A stretch of DNA of 39,912 nt from Schleiferilactobacillus harbinensis DSM 16991 (GCF_000425885.1 NZ_AUEH01000025.1:1-39912); one strand, 5' to 3'. Numbered from the stretch's first letter, positions 6,101-14,637 are shown. The notes: generated by a model from the letters alone, not told the origin. Translations and numbers: made by a program.

Positions 6101-6664
6101 ATGATTTCCGTTAACGAATTTAAGAACGGCCTGACGATCCTTGTCGATGGCGAATTATGGCGAGTCGTGGAGTTCCAGCATGTGAAGCCCGGCAAAGGCA
6201 GTGCCTTTGTCCGCTCCAAGCTGAAGAACTTGCGTACTGGCGCCGTCCAAGAAAAAACTTTCCGAGCCACTGAAAAAGTTGAACCGGCCCAAATCAGTAC
6301 CAAGGCGATGCAGTATCTGTATCAAGACGGTGATAATTACGTCTTTATGGATACCAGCACCTATGAACAGCTTGAACTGCCTGGCAGCGAGATCAAGGAT
6401 GAATTGAACTACCTGAAGGAAAACATGACGGTCAACATCATCATGTACGGCAGCGAGACGCTGGGTGTTGATTTGCCTAACACGGTTGATCTGAAGGTCA
6501 CTGCCACCGAACCCAGTGTCCGGGGCAATACGGCCAATGGCGGGTCCAAACCGGCGACAATGGAAACTGGGTTAGTCGTTCAAGTACCGTTCTTCATCAG
6601 CGAAGGTGACGTGTTGACGATCAACACCACTGATGGCACTTATATTTCTCGGGCCAACGGTTAA
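6101..6664 (+). CDS. efp: Elongation factor P
   Basis: A 187-aa EF-P, which binds ribosomes stalled on proline runs and restores peptide bond formation. Three-domain size and sequence are typical. The modification loop [15 protein letters not shown] places Lys32 at the tip, the residue that receives 5-aminopentanol in Bacillus subtilis. The C-terminal signature [20 protein letters not shown] is intact. The frame is open 40 codons upstream into the hairpin region, but ATG 6101 follows GGAGGAATAAA and gives the conserved N-terminus. It begins the efp-to-recN gene run; no convincing promoter was found in the structured gap upstream. Confidence 0.97.
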   Translation: MISVNEFKNGLTILVDGELWRVVEFQHVKPGKGSAFVRSKLKNLRTGAVQEKTFRATEKVEPAQISTKAMQYLYQDGDNYVFMDTSTYEQLELPGSEIKDELNYLKENMTVNIIMYGSETLGVDLPNTVDLKVTATEPSVRGNTANGGSKPATMETGLVVQVPFFISEGDVLTINTTDGTYISRANG

Positions 6665-6697
6665 TTAACTAATTGGCTTATGTGATTGGAGGTTTGC

Positions 6698-7171
6698 ATG
6701 ATGGCAGAAGATAAACGCATCGTTTTGGCGGCAGAACCGGATCATTCCGGTGATATCGAGATCACTCCGGAAGTGTTGGCCGTGGTCTTAGGCATCGCCG
6801 CGCAACAAGTGGATGGCGTATATGCCATGCGCGGTTCCCTGGCGAACAACATTTCGTCGCTGTTGGGCAAGGACAGCCATGGTCAAGGGGTGAAATTGAC
6901 TACTCTGGATGATGGCCGGCTCAGTGCGGATATTTATGTCTACCTGCGCTACGGCGTCTCGGTACCAAAAGTCGCCTTGGCCTTGCAGAAGAGCCTGCGG
7001 GAACAATTGCTGTTCATGACGGATCTGCAATTGGCGGAAGTCAACGTCCATGTGGACGGTCTGGTTCCCGAGAAACAAGCCAAGCAGGATCCGGCCGATT
7101 TGTTCAGCGATGACAATGAAGACTCTGCTGATCCGGCTGCGGCCAAAGAGGCGGGGGTCAAGCATGATTGA
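6698..7171 (+). CDS. Asp23/Gls24 family protein (YqhY-like)
   Basis: A 157-aa member of the Asp23/Gls24 family. The domain spans about residues 15-125, with GDIEITPEVLAVVLGIAAQQ and DIYVYLRYGVSVPKVA as recognisable blocks, followed by an acidic tail. The position between efp and nusB matches yqhY of other Firmicutes, which has been linked to control of fatty-acid synthesis; acc genes, often adjacent elsewhere, are absent here. Start: ATG 6698 or 6701; both are served by TGGAGG, the first being 5 nt away. Its stop overlaps the nusB start (ATGATTGA). A second family member is at 27779. Confidence 0.92.
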   Translation: MMAEDKRIVLAAEPDHSGDIEITPEVLAVVLGIAAQQVDGVYAMRGSLANNISSLLGKDSHGQGVKLTTLDDGRLSADIYVYLRYGVSVPKVALALQKSLREQLLFMTDLQLAEVNVHVDGLVPEKQAKQDPADLFSDDNEDSADPAAAKEAGVKHD

Positions 7172-7595
7172 TCGGCACCAAACGCGCCGGCTGGCTTTCC
7201 AGACGTTGTTTAATGTGATGTTTGGGGAAGACCAGACCGACCCGGCGACGGTCTATCCGACGGTGTTTGAGTTGAATCACATCACTGCAGACGACGTACC
7301 GCCGTATTTGAACACCCTGGTTCAGGGCGTACTGGCTCAGCAGGACGAGTTGGATGCGACTATCCAGCCGCTGTTGCGGACTAACTGGAAGCTGTCCCGG
7401 CTGGAACGAGCGACGCTGGTTTTGTTGCGGCTGGGTACTTACGAGCTGCAATTTGAGCCCGATTTGCCAACCAGTGTCATTTTGAATGAAATGATTGAAT
7501 TGGCCAAAGAATTCGGCGGCAATGATGCCCCCCAATTCGTCAATGGTCTCCTGGCCACAGTCGCCAAGCATCGCGATTCTGCTGCCCAGGCATAG
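7164..7595 (+). CDS. nusB: Transcription antitermination factor NusB
   Basis: A 143-aa all-helical protein that joins NusE/S10 on boxA RNA to promote rRNA antitermination. It starts MIDRHQTRRLAFQTLFNVMF, where an arginine-rich helix matches the RNA-binding N-terminus. The C-terminal block LPTSVILNEMIELAKEFGGNDAPQFVNGLL is diagnostic. The start overlaps the previous stop by 8 nt, implying translational coupling; a GAGGCGGGG lies upstream. The frame extends further upstream only as a shadow of the previous gene. A structured terminator follows. Confidence 0.97.
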   Translation: MIDRHQTRRLAFQTLFNVMFGEDQTDPATVYPTVFELNHITADDVPPYLNTLVQGVLAQQDELDATIQPLLRTNWKLSRLERATLVLLRLGTYELQFEPDLPTSVILNEMIELAKEFGGNDAPQFVNGLLATVAKHRDSAAQA

Positions 7596-7603
7596 GTTAA
7601 GCG

Positions 7604-7675
7604 GCACTGTACGCAGCGCATCCGCACCCAAGGCTCAGCCTTGACCGCGGGTTCGAGGCCGTATGGTGCTTTTTT
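7604..7675 (+). terminator. Large branched terminator between nusB and folD
   Basis: The closing stem GCACTGTACG (7604-7613) pairs with CGTATGGTGC (7660-7669) with two wobbles, and six T follow (7670-7675). The 46-nt interior contains a second small hairpin, AAGGCT/AGCCTT near 7630-7642. It is longer than a usual terminator, which leaves room for attenuation control of folD. Confidence 0.7.
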
Positions 7676-7693
7676 AGAAAGTGGGGCGTGCGC

Positions 7694-8548
7694 ATGAGCA
7701 CAGTTGTAGACGGCCGAGCATTGGCCGCAAAATTATTGAATGAATTACAGGATCAGATCGGCAATCTCACCGCTCAGGGCGTCGTGCCCACACTGCGGAT
7801 CGTCCAAGTCGGTGATGATCCGGCCAGCACGATTTACATCCGGAACAAGAAGCGCAAAGGGGCCAGCTTGGGTATTGATGTGCAGGTCGTCAAACTGCCC
7901 GAAACCGTGACCCAAACGGCGCTGTTGCACCAGATTGAAACATTGAATGTCAATCCTGAAGTGGATGCGATTCTGGTGCAAATGCCCTTGCCGGTCCAGA
8001 TCGACGCTGCGGCAGTGGTTGCGGCCATTGATCCGGCTAAGGATGCGGATGGTTTTACACCGGCCAACTTTGGCCGGTTATGGTCCGGCGATGAAGGCCC
8101 CGTTCCGGCCACTCCGGCGGGGGTCATGGCCATCTTACAGCAGTATCACGTGCCGCTGCGCGGGCAGCATGCCGTGGTCATCGGTCGTTCCCGGATTGTC
8201 GGCCGGCCCATGGCGGCGATGCTGCTGCAAGCGGATGCCACGGTTACTGTAGCGCATTCCCATACCCGCAATCTAGCAGAGCTGACCCGGACTGCTGATA
8301 TTATTGTGGTCGCGGTGGGCATTCCCCATTTTCTCACAGCGGACATGGTCAAGCCTGGCGCGGCAATCATTGACGTCGGTATCAACCGTACGGCTGAGGG
8401 CAAGGTGACGGGGGACGTGGATTTTGCCGCCGTCGAACCGCTAGCCGGGGTCATTACGCCGGTTCCCCGGGGAGTCGGGCCGATGACAGTGGCCGAATTA
8501 ATGATCCAAACCGTTGCGTTGACGAAAGCCCGGGTGGCCCATGACTGA
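7694..8548 (+). CDS. folD: Bifunctional methylene-THF dehydrogenase / methenyl-THF cyclohydrolase FolD
   Basis: A 284-aa enzyme interconverting 5,10-methylene-, methenyl- and 10-formyl-tetrahydrofolate with NADP; 10-formyl-THF feeds purines and Met-tRNA formylation (fmt lies downstream). Recognisable blocks are PTLRIVQVGDDPAS, YIRNKKRKG with the catalytic lysine, ILVQMPLP, and the Rossmann segment VVIGRSRIVGRPMA. C-terminal ITPVPRGVGPMTVAEL is standard. The usual DGFHP motif reads DGFTP here. ATG 7694 is preferred over an upstream in-frame GTG because GTGGGG sits 7 nt before it. Its end overlaps xseA by 8 nt. Confidence 0.97.
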   Translation: MSTVVDGRALAAKLLNELQDQIGNLTAQGVVPTLRIVQVGDDPASTIYIRNKKRKGASLGIDVQVVKLPETVTQTALLHQIETLNVNPEVDAILVQMPLPVQIDAAAVVAAIDPAKDADGFTPANFGRLWSGDEGPVPATPAGVMAILQQYHVPLRGQHAVVIGRSRIVGRPMAAMLLQADATVTVAHSHTRNLAELTRTADIIVVAVGIPHFLTADMVKPGAAIIDVGINRTAEGKVTGDVDFAAVEPLAGVITPVPRGVGPMTVAELMIQTVALTKARVAHD

Positions 8549-9911
8549 AACGGGGCGGCCCGAGTACTTAACGGTCAGCGCACTGACGGAATATATTAAA
8601 CGCAAATTTGATGCGGATCCGTATCTTGGCCGGATTTATGTGACCGGTGAAGTCTCCAACTATCGTCCGCGCAGCGGCAATCAATATTTCAGCTTGAAAG
8701 ATGATAAAGCCAAGATCAACGGAATGATGTTTGCCCGAGATTTCGCCAAGGTCGCTTTCCCGGTGGCTGAAGGGATGCAGGTGGCCGCCATTGGCCGGGT
8801 GTCCCTCTATCCGCCCAGCGGCGAGTATCAATTGTATGTGGATGAATTGCAGCCCGCTGGTGTCGGTGATTTATATGTCCGCTTTGAAGCTTTGAAGAAA
8901 AAGCTGCAGACAGAAGGGCTATTTGCCCGGCCCAAACGCCCGCTGCCTAGTTTTCCTCGGCGGATCGGCGTGATTACGAGTCCGTCCGGCGCGGTGATTC
9001 GAGATATTCTGACTACTGCGGCGCGACGCGACACGCTGGCCCAAATCGTGCTGTTTCCGGCGGTTGTCCAGGGGGATGCTGCTGCCAGCAGTTTGGTCCA
9101 GCAACTCCGCCAAGCTTATATTCATCCCAATTTGGATGTTTTGATTATTGGCCGGGGCGGCGGATCAATCGAAGATCTGTGGCCTTTTAATGAAGAGAGT
9201 GTCGCCCGCACGATGGCCGAAAGCCCGTTGCCGCTGATTTCTTCCGTCGGTCATGAAACGGACACCACGATTGCCGATATGGTAGCCGATGTTCGGGCAG
9301 CGACGCCCACCGCGGCGGCCGAATTGGCCACGCCCAACGTGGCCGATTTGGTGTTGCGGATCCGTCAAGCGGCCAACACCCTGCAGGCCACCATGCAGCG
9401 TCGCCTGACCGACACCCGCGGCCGTGTCCAGCAATTGGTGACTGCACCGGTTTTGCGGCAGCCCGAGCGGCTGTATGCCTTACAAACGCAACATTTGGAT
9501 AATCTGCAGCAGCGGCTGATCGGTACGACTCAGAATCGGCTCCGGCAGGCCGAAGGCACACTGGCGGCAGCTAATCAGCGGTTATGGCGGCAAACGCCTC
9601 AGAATCGCGTCGCCTTGGCGCATCAGCAAGCAGCCAGCGACACCCAGCGGCTGCTGGCTGCGCAAAAAGCCTTGCTCCAACAGCACCGGCAAACACTGCG
9701 CAACGGCGAGCATGCACTAGATCTGCTCAGTCCGTTGCGGGTGCTGGACCGCGGCTATACGTATGTCACTGCCGCCGACGGCACCGTCATTCAGCAAGTG
9801 AGCGGCGTGCGGCCGCCCCAGGACGTCGTGCTGCACTTTGCGGACGGCACGGCGACCGCCCAAATCACAGCAACGAAGAAAGGACAGCCCAATGGCAACG
9901 AAAACAAGTAA
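8541..9911 (+). CDS. xseA: Exodeoxyribonuclease VII large subunit
   Basis: A 456-aa catalytic subunit of ExoVII, which degrades single-stranded DNA from either end. The N-terminal OB fold covers about residues 8-105 (YLGRIYVTGEVSNYRPRSG, YFSLKDDKAKINGMMF). The catalytic domain contains IGVITSPSGAVIRDI, DVLIIGRGGGSIEDLWPFN and PLISSVGHETD. A long glutamine- and alanine-rich coiled coil follows, with the C-terminal LLSPLRVLDRGYT block. The start overlaps folD (ATGACTGA) and the end overlaps xseB by 20 nt, so the two subunits are likely translated together. Confidence 0.97.
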   Translation: MTETGRPEYLTVSALTEYIKRKFDADPYLGRIYVTGEVSNYRPRSGNQYFSLKDDKAKINGMMFARDFAKVAFPVAEGMQVAAIGRVSLYPPSGEYQLYVDELQPAGVGDLYVRFEALKKKLQTEGLFARPKRPLPSFPRRIGVITSPSGAVIRDILTTAARRDTLAQIVLFPAVVQGDAAASSLVQQLRQAYIHPNLDVLIIGRGGGSIEDLWPFNEESVARTMAESPLPLISSVGHETDTTIADMVADVRAATPTAAAELATPNVADLVLRIRQAANTLQATMQRRLTDTRGRVQQLVTAPVLRQPERLYALQTQHLDNLQQRLIGTTQNRLRQAEGTLAAANQRLWRQTPQNRVALAHQQAASDTQRLLAAQKALLQQHRQTLRNGEHALDLLSPLRVLDRGYTYVTAADGTVIQQVSGVRPPQDVVLHFADGTATAQITATKKGQPNGNENK

Positions 9912-10170
9912 AAAAGAGCCCAGCTTTGAAGAAAACATGGCCGCTTTGCAGGCCATCGTGAACCGCTTAGAGAGCGGCGATGTACCGCTGGAAGAAGCGC
10001 TGACTCAATTTGAACAGGGCATCAAGCTTAGCCGGTCGCTCGAAAAAACACTGACCCAAGCGGAACAAGCGATGGCGAAAATCGTGACTGCTAATGGTCA
10101 AGAAAAGCCTTTGACGCAGGAAGGGCAGGATGCTGATGGCAGCGACGCCAAAAACAGTGCTGAACAATAG
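9892..10170 (+). CDS. xseB: Exodeoxyribonuclease VII small subunit
   Basis: A 92-aa helical partner of XseA that wraps its coiled coil. The core FEENMAALQAIVNRLESGDVPLEEAL and FEQGIKLSRSLEKTLTQAEQ is diagnostic. The C-terminal 20 residues are a polar, probably disordered tail. The frame is open 18 codons upstream inside xseA, but ATG 9892 follows GAAAGGA at good spacing. It overlaps both neighbours: xseA by 20 nt and ispA by 41 nt if ispA starts at 10130. Confidence 0.95.
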   Translation: MATKTSKKEPSFEENMAALQAIVNRLESGDVPLEEALTQFEQGIKLSRSLEKTLTQAEQAMAKIVTANGQEKPLTQEGQDADGSDAKNSAEQ

Positions 10171-11059
10171 TTGGGCAGCCGCCACGCAAACCTTCACGGC
10201 TGTTTTGAATCCTTTTTTGACGGCCCAAGTTGATGCGGACGTCGCCCAGCAGCCCCTCCATGATGCCATGGCCTACACCTTGGCCAGCGGCGGTAAGCGC
10301 CTGCGGCCGGTATTGGCCTTCGTCATCAGTCAATTGGGGAGCGCTGCTTTGTCGGCCCAGGACTTTTTGTTCCCGGCCGGAGCGATCGAACTGATTCAAA
10401 CGTATTCGCTGATTCACGATGATCTCCCGGCAATGGATAACGACGATCTGCGCCGGGGCAAACCAAGCAATCATATTCAATTCGGCGAAGCCCAGGCGAT
10501 TTTAGCCGGGGATGGTCTGCTGACGCTGGCCTTTTCCTGGTTAGCGCGGGCGCCGTTTAACACCGCGGTTCGGATTGCTATGGTCCAAGTGCTGGCCGAT
10601 GCCGCCGGCCCAGCCGGCATGGTCGCTGGTCAGTCCCAAGACATGGCCGATACGGGGGAGGACATCACCGATACGGCCCTGCACCAGCTGGTGGCGAACA
10701 AAACCGCCCAGCTCATCACCGGGGCCGCCGAAATTGGCGCGCTCGCCGGGCAGCTGACGGTGTCCCAGCGCGCCGCAGTCCGTGACTTTGCCTGGGCGCT
10801 GGGGCAAGCCTTCCAGATTCGCGATGATATTTTGGACGTGATCGAAACAACGGCCGAGTTAGGCAAGACGGCGGGGAAAGATGCAGCGGAGCATAAAAAT
10901 ACCTACGTGAGTTTTTATGGCCTGGCCGGTGCGCGCCAGCAGCTGCAGGCAGCCTTAATGGCAGCCCGGGCCGCCTGGACCCCAGCCGTCTTAGCATCAT
11001 TGGGTTTTGCTGCAATACCAGCTGTATTGGCAGATTTGATCCAGCAATTAGAGGAGTGA
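10130..11059 (+). CDS. ispA: Farnesyl diphosphate synthase (polyprenyl synthetase)
   Basis: A 309-aa short-chain trans-prenyltransferase that condenses isopentenyl diphosphate with dimethylallyl and geranyl diphosphate to give farnesyl diphosphate, the precursor of undecaprenol and quinone side chains. Both aspartate motifs are intact: DDLPAMDNDD in LIHDDLPAMD and DDILD in QIRDDILDVIE. GGKRLRP (substrate phosphate binding) and GQSQDM are also present. Two starts are possible, ATG 10130 and ATG 10136, both behind AGGAAGGGCAGG. The gene overlaps the 3' end of xseB and is spaced 4 nt from tlyA. Confidence 0.95.
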   Translation: MLMAATPKTVLNNSWAAATQTFTAVLNPFLTAQVDADVAQQPLHDAMAYTLASGGKRLRPVLAFVISQLGSAALSAQDFLFPAGAIELIQTYSLIHDDLPAMDNDDLRRGKPSNHIQFGEAQAILAGDGLLTLAFSWLARAPFNTAVRIAMVQVLADAAGPAGMVAGQSQDMADTGEDITDTALHQLVANKTAQLITGAAEIGALAGQLTVSQRAAVRDFAWALGQAFQIRDDILDVIETTAELGKTAGKDAAEHKNTYVSFYGLAGARQQLQAALMAARAAWTPAVLASLGFAAIPAVLADLIQQLEE

Positions 11060-11063
11060 GTCG

Positions 11064-11909
11064 ATGAGTACCAAAGAACGGGTGGATGTCCTGGCAGTCA
11101 GTCAAGGCCTTTTTGCCTCGCGAGAACAGGCCAAGCGGGCAATCATGGCGGGGGAAATCTATACCCAAGACATGGAGCGCCTGGATAAAGCCGGCGTGAA
11201 GATTCCAGCTGATACCGAACTGGTCCACAAAGGGCACAAATTGCCCTACGTGAGCCGCGGCGGTTTGAAATTAGCTAAGGCCAAAGACGTCTTCCACCTG
11301 GACTTCCAGGACGCCACGGTCCTGGATATTGGCGCATCCACTGGCGGGTTTACCGATGTCGCGCTGCAAAACGGCGCGAAGCTGGTGTACGCCCTGGATG
11401 TCGGCTACAACCAGCTGGCCTACAAACTGCGGGAAGATCCCCGGGTAGACGTCATGGAACGGGTCAATTTCCGCTACAGTGTTCCCGGCGATTTCACCCA
11501 TGGTCAGCCGGACATTGCGGTGACCGACGTGTCGTTTATCTCGCTGCGTCTGATCCTGCCGCCGCTGCAGCCGATCCTGAAGCCCCACGGTCAGGCAGTG
11601 GTTTTGGTCAAACCGCAGTTTGAAGCTGGGCGGGAACATGTCGGTAAGGGCGGTATCGTTCGCGATCCAGCGGTTCATCGGCAGGTTTTGCAGACGATTA
11701 CCCAGTCGGCGGCGGCCGATGGCTATCGGCTCACAGGGTTAGACTTTTCGCCCATCACCGGGGGCAGTGGGAATATTGAATTTCTGCTGGCCTTACAAAA
11801 TGAAGGCACTCCTCAGCCGCTTTTGCCCCAAGAGACGATCGATGAGGTCGTAGCGCGGGCGTGGGCCACGCTGAAACATTCAGGAGGTGGGCACCATGGC
11901 CACGACTGA
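11064..11909 (+). CDS. tlyA: TlyA-family rRNA methyltransferase
   Basis: A 281-aa protein with an N-terminal S4 RNA-binding domain (about residues 5-65, RVDVLAVSQGLFASREQAKRAI) and a C-terminal FtsJ-like Rossmann methyltransferase (VLDIGASTGGFTDVALQ; TDVSFISLRLILPPL). The TlyA family methylates rRNA 2'-OH; in mycobacteria this affects capreomycin sensitivity, and hemolysin annotations of this family are usually unfounded. Firmicute homologues (YqxC) sit in the same ispA-tlyA-argR-recN order. The 3' end overlaps argR by 14 nt. The C-terminus ends in a His/Gly-rich SGGGHHGHD, produced because the argR Shine-Dalgarno is embedded in the codons. Confidence 0.93.
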   Translation: MSTKERVDVLAVSQGLFASREQAKRAIMAGEIYTQDMERLDKAGVKIPADTELVHKGHKLPYVSRGGLKLAKAKDVFHLDFQDATVLDIGASTGGFTDVALQNGAKLVYALDVGYNQLAYKLREDPRVDVMERVNFRYSVPGDFTHGQPDIAVTDVSFISLRLILPPLQPILKPHGQAVVLVKPQFEAGREHVGKGGIVRDPAVHRQVLQTITQSAAADGYRLTGLDFSPITGGSGNIEFLLALQNEGTPQPLLPQETIDEVVARAWATLKHSGGGHHGHD

Positions 11910-12366
11910 GCGGCGGGCAGTGATTCGCCGGCTGGTCAGCAGTCGGCCGGTAGGTACCCAGGAAGAGCTGCTGGCGCTGCTGCAAAAGCGGCATCTCGCC
12001 ACGACTCAGGCCACGCTGTCCCGGGATCTCACCGCGATCGGCGCATTCAAGGAACGGGACGAAGGAGGGCGGCTGCGCTACGTTCTCCCCGACCCGCTGC
12101 CAGCGGTGGCCGAGCAGCGGCTTCAGCGGGCTTTGCGGGCTAGTCAGAGTCAATTTGACCGGCAAGATCGGCTATTGGCTATTCACACTCAGCCCGGGGC
12201 GGCGCAAGTCGTCGCCGCGACGCTGCGTCTGCTGCCCCTGCGGGAAGTGTTCATTGTCTTGGGCGATGACGCCGGCGTTTTGCTGGTCTGCCGCAGCGAG
12301 CGCGGCGCCCAGAGCACGCTGCAATGGCTGCGCGCTCTGCGGGATGATCGGGTGTTTTCTTCTTAA
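11896..12366 (+). CDS. argR: Arginine repressor ArgR/AhrC
   Basis: A 156-aa arginine-responsive regulator. The N-terminal winged helix (about 1-75) contains TQEELLALLQKRHLATTQAT followed by LSRDL, the DNA-recognition SRDL motif. The C-terminal domain (about 85-156) handles hexamerisation and arginine binding; the HTQPGAAQVVAATL and GDDAGVLLVC blocks, including the paired aspartates, are present. GGAGGTG precedes ATG 11896. The gene lies in the recN neighbourhood common in Firmicutes. No arginine genes are in the window, so it probably acts in trans. Confidence 0.94.
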   Translation: MATTERRAVIRRLVSSRPVGTQEELLALLQKRHLATTQATLSRDLTAIGAFKERDEGGRLRYVLPDPLPAVAEQRLQRALRASQSQFDRQDRLLAIHTQPGAAQVVAATLRLLPLREVFIVLGDDAGVLLVCRSERGAQSTLQWLRALRDDRVFSS

Positions 12367-12375
12367 CCGGTAATT

Positions 12376-12406
12376 TGGTATAATGCATATAACGAACATA
12401 CGTTTA
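12376..12406 (+). promoter_or_regulatory. recN promoter with LexA (SOS) box
   Basis: An extended -10, TGGTATAAT (12376-12384), has only a weak -35. Nine nt downstream lies CGAACATACGTTTA (12393-12406), which matches the Gram-positive LexA/DinR consensus CGAAC-N4-GTTYG at all but the last position. The box would cover about +2 to +15. recN is a classical SOS gene, which supports the call. Confidence 0.8.
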
Positions 12407-12436
12407 TTGCATCGTATTGAAGAAAGGTGACAGCTC

Positions 12437-14158
12437 ATGTTACAGGAACTCGCGATTCATGATTTTGCGATCATCGAGCAGCTTTCTGTTGATTTCAGCA
12501 CCGGTATGACGGTGCTCACCGGGGAAACCGGCGCGGGCAAATCGATCATCATTGACGCCGTGGGCATCCTGGTCGGCGGCCGGGGGTCCGCGGATTTCAT
12601 TCGCACCGGCACCAAGAAAGCGACAGTGGAAGGCATGTTCAGCATTCCCGCCGGGGCCTTGACCCAAAATTTACTGCAGCATTACGGTGTGGGCAGCGAC
12701 GACGATCAGGACACGGTGGTCCTGCAGCGGGAGCTGTTCACCAGCGGCCGCAATGTCTGCCGGATCAACGGCCACCTGGTCAACACCAGTACACTGAAGG
12801 CCGTGGGTGAGACCTTGGTGGATATTCACGGGCAAAATGAGCATCAGGAATTGATGCACCCCGAGAAGCATCTGAGTTTGCTGGATCAGTATGCTGCCGA
12901 TCAGATCAAACCATTATTAGCCGCTTATCAACAGCGCTACGCTGACTGGAAAGACTTGGCTGGCCGGGTCAAAGAACGGGTGGCCAATGAACGGGAATGG
13001 GCCCAGCGCTTGGATATGCTGCAATATCAAGCCAAGGAGATCAATGATGCCCATTTGCAGCCCACTGAAGAAGACGATTTGACCAGTGAGCGGGATCGCT
13101 TGAACCATTTCCAACAGATTCAAGATGCCCTGCAGACCGGTTACGGCGTTTTGAATGGTGGTGACGACGAGGCCGGGGTGATCGATCGGCTGGCCGAAGC
13201 CATGGCCGCTTTGCAGAATATTGCCCACTTGGACGCGGATTACGAAAACATGGCAGAGTGTATCGGCAACGCGTATTACGCGCTGCAGGATGTGGGCAGT
13301 GACTTGAGCCACCAAATGGACGGCTTGGAGTATGATCCCGCGCGTCTGGAGCAGGTCGAGGATCGACTGGCCACCATTACCCAGCTGGAACATAAATACG
13401 GTGCCACTGTGCCGGATGTCATTGCTTTTGGTCAAAAGGTCAACGACGAACTAGACGAAATGAATGACACCCAAGGCTCCAGCGATGAGCTGAAAGTGAA
13501 GCTGGCTAAAGCGCAAACTGAGGCCCTGGCGGCAGCCAAAAAGCTGTCAGCTACTCGGGTTGCCGCGGCTAAGCAGTTAAGCAAGGATATTCACCAGCAA
13601 TTGGCTGATCTGTACATGGCCAAGGCCGTCTTTGACGTCCATTTCACGGTCCATGAAGACCAGCTTGGCCCCACTGGGATCGATTCCGTTGAGTTTTACA
13701 TTCAGACTAACCCTGGGGAAAAACTGCGCCCCTTAGCGCGTACCGCTTCCGGCGGCGAGTTATCGCGGATCATGCTCGCCCTGAAGACGATCTTCTCCCA
13801 GGCGGACGGTGTCACCAGCATCATCTTCGACGAAGTCGATACCGGCGTGTCTGGCCGGGTGGCCCAGGCGATTGCTGAAAAAATCAGCCGTATCAGCCGC
13901 CATTCCCAAGTCCTCTGCATCACCCACCTGCCCCAAGTCGCCGCCATGGCTGACCATCAAGTCCATATCGCCAAGACTGTCAAGAGCGGCCGGACCATGA
14001 CCCGCCTGACCCCGCTCACCGGCACCGGCCGTGTTGAAGAACTCGCCCGCATGCTCGCCGGCACGACGATCACTAAGTTGACGAAGGAGCACGCCCAGGA
14101 GTTACTGCGGCTGGCGATTCAAGATAAGAATGCGCAGGCTAAGGAACAGACGGCATAA
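12437..14158 (+). CDS. recN: DNA repair protein RecN
   Basis: A 573-aa SMC-like ATPase that acts early at double-strand breaks. The Walker A GETGAGKS lies at about residues 29-36. A long coiled-coil middle follows. The ABC signature TASGGELSRIMLALK and Walker B SIIFDEVDTGVSG are near the C-terminus, followed by the D-loop/His region VLCITHLPQVAAMADHQ. The ribosome-binding site is AAAGGTGA. It has its own promoter with a LexA box although it follows argR by only 70 nt, so it is likely induced by DNA damage. The hairpin after it has its T run on the opposite strand. Confidence 0.97.
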   Translation: MLQELAIHDFAIIEQLSVDFSTGMTVLTGETGAGKSIIIDAVGILVGGRGSADFIRTGTKKATVEGMFSIPAGALTQNLLQHYGVGSDDDQDTVVLQRELFTSGRNVCRINGHLVNTSTLKAVGETLVDIHGQNEHQELMHPEKHLSLLDQYAADQIKPLLAAYQQRYADWKDLAGRVKERVANEREWAQRLDMLQYQAKEINDAHLQPTEEDDLTSERDRLNHFQQIQDALQTGYGVLNGGDDEAGVIDRLAEAMAALQNIAHLDADYENMAECIGNAYYALQDVGSDLSHQMDGLEYDPARLEQVEDRLATITQLEHKYGATVPDVIAFGQKVNDELDEMNDTQGSSDELKVKLAKAQTEALAAAKKLSATRVAAAKQLSKDIHQQLADLYMAKAVFDVHFTVHEDQLGPTGIDSVEFYIQTNPGEKLRPLARTASGGELSRIMLALKTIFSQADGVTSIIFDEVDTGVSGRVAQAIAEKISRISRHSQVLCITHLPQVAAMADHQVHIAKTVKSGRTMTRLTPLTGTGRVEELARMLAGTTITKLTKEHAQELLRLAIQDKNAQAKEQTA

Positions 14159-14183
14159 ATATTGCTGTCATGTGGCAGAACAT

Positions 14184-14221
14184 AAAAAAGAGGACTTGGA
14201 AAACCAAATTTCCAAGTCCTC
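14184..14221 (-). terminator. Terminator of the SOS-type orphan gene
   Basis: A perfect 13-bp stem, GAGGACTTGGAAA (14190-14202) with its complement at 14209-14221, has a 6-nt loop. On the minus strand it is followed by six T (plus-strand A14184-A14189). On the plus strand no T run follows, so it primarily serves the minus-strand gene, though the stem could also slow recN read-through. Confidence 0.85.
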
Positions 14222-14236
14222 GGACACCTAGTGCCA

Positions 14237-14256
14237 TTGCGAAGCTTTGGCACGGC
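14237..14256 (+). repeat. Dispersed 20-bp intergenic repeat, copy 2
   Basis: Matches 5981-6000 at 19 of 20 positions. The stretch 14222-14304 between the terminator and the minus-strand stop contains no other recognisable feature apart from a short GTGCCA/TGGCAC inverted repeat (14231-14236 with 14248-14253) that overlaps this repeat. Confidence 0.5.
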
Positions 14257-14304
14257 AGTAAAAAACATTTTAACTTTTTCACGAGTAGTTTGCGTAATAT
14301 AAGT

Positions 14305-14637
14305 TTAGTCCGCCTCAGCAACACTTGCTGCACCCGCAACCCGTTGCAGACTATAAACTTCACTCGGCGCAAACATCCGATACAACCGATGATCGTCACT
14401 CACAAACAGCCATTTCTCCCCCAACGGCCGCACGTAGCCGCGCGCCTGCAGCAGTGTCGGCGGCGCGTCGAACGTGATCGTCACGTGGTAATGCCGCTCA
14501 TGGCTCTGCGTCAAAAATAGGGTGGTTTGAGCCGCCGGCATCTGTGCCGGCAAACCGGCGGGCAAGTCGAACCACCGCTGCACGGAGCTAGCGACTTGGG
14601 ATTTCAGGGTCGTCATCATTGATTGTTTTCTTTCCAT
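14305..14637 (-). CDS. Uncharacterised protein under probable LexA control
   Basis: A 110-aa soluble protein that I do not recognise. It starts MERKQSMMTTLKSQVASSVQ, has a predicted helical N-terminus, then a beta-rich middle (TTLFLTQSHERHYHVTITFD; GYVRPLGEKWLFVSDDHRLYRMF) and a short Ala-rich tail. No signal peptide, membrane helix, nuclease or polymerase motif is visible. ATG 14637 has GGGAGG 12 nt upstream; ATG 14619 is an alternative with a weak SD. The promoter at 14682-14710 is consensus-like and carries two LexA boxes, and a terminator follows. It lies tail-to-tail with recN. Expression on DNA damage is a strong inference; the function (for example a checkpoint or repair accessory) is unknown. 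Confidence 0.75.
   Translation of the reverse strand: MERKQSMMTTLKSQVASSVQRWFDLPAGLPAQMPAAQTTLFLTQSHERHYHVTITFDAPPTLLQARGYVRPLGEKWLFVSDDHRLYRMFAPSEVYSLQRVAGAASVAEAD

Noticed and set aside
14190-14221. Hairpin as the terminator of recN
   Set aside because: The T run is on the minus strand, directly beyond the stop of the divergent orphan gene; on the plus strand the stem is followed by GGACACC.
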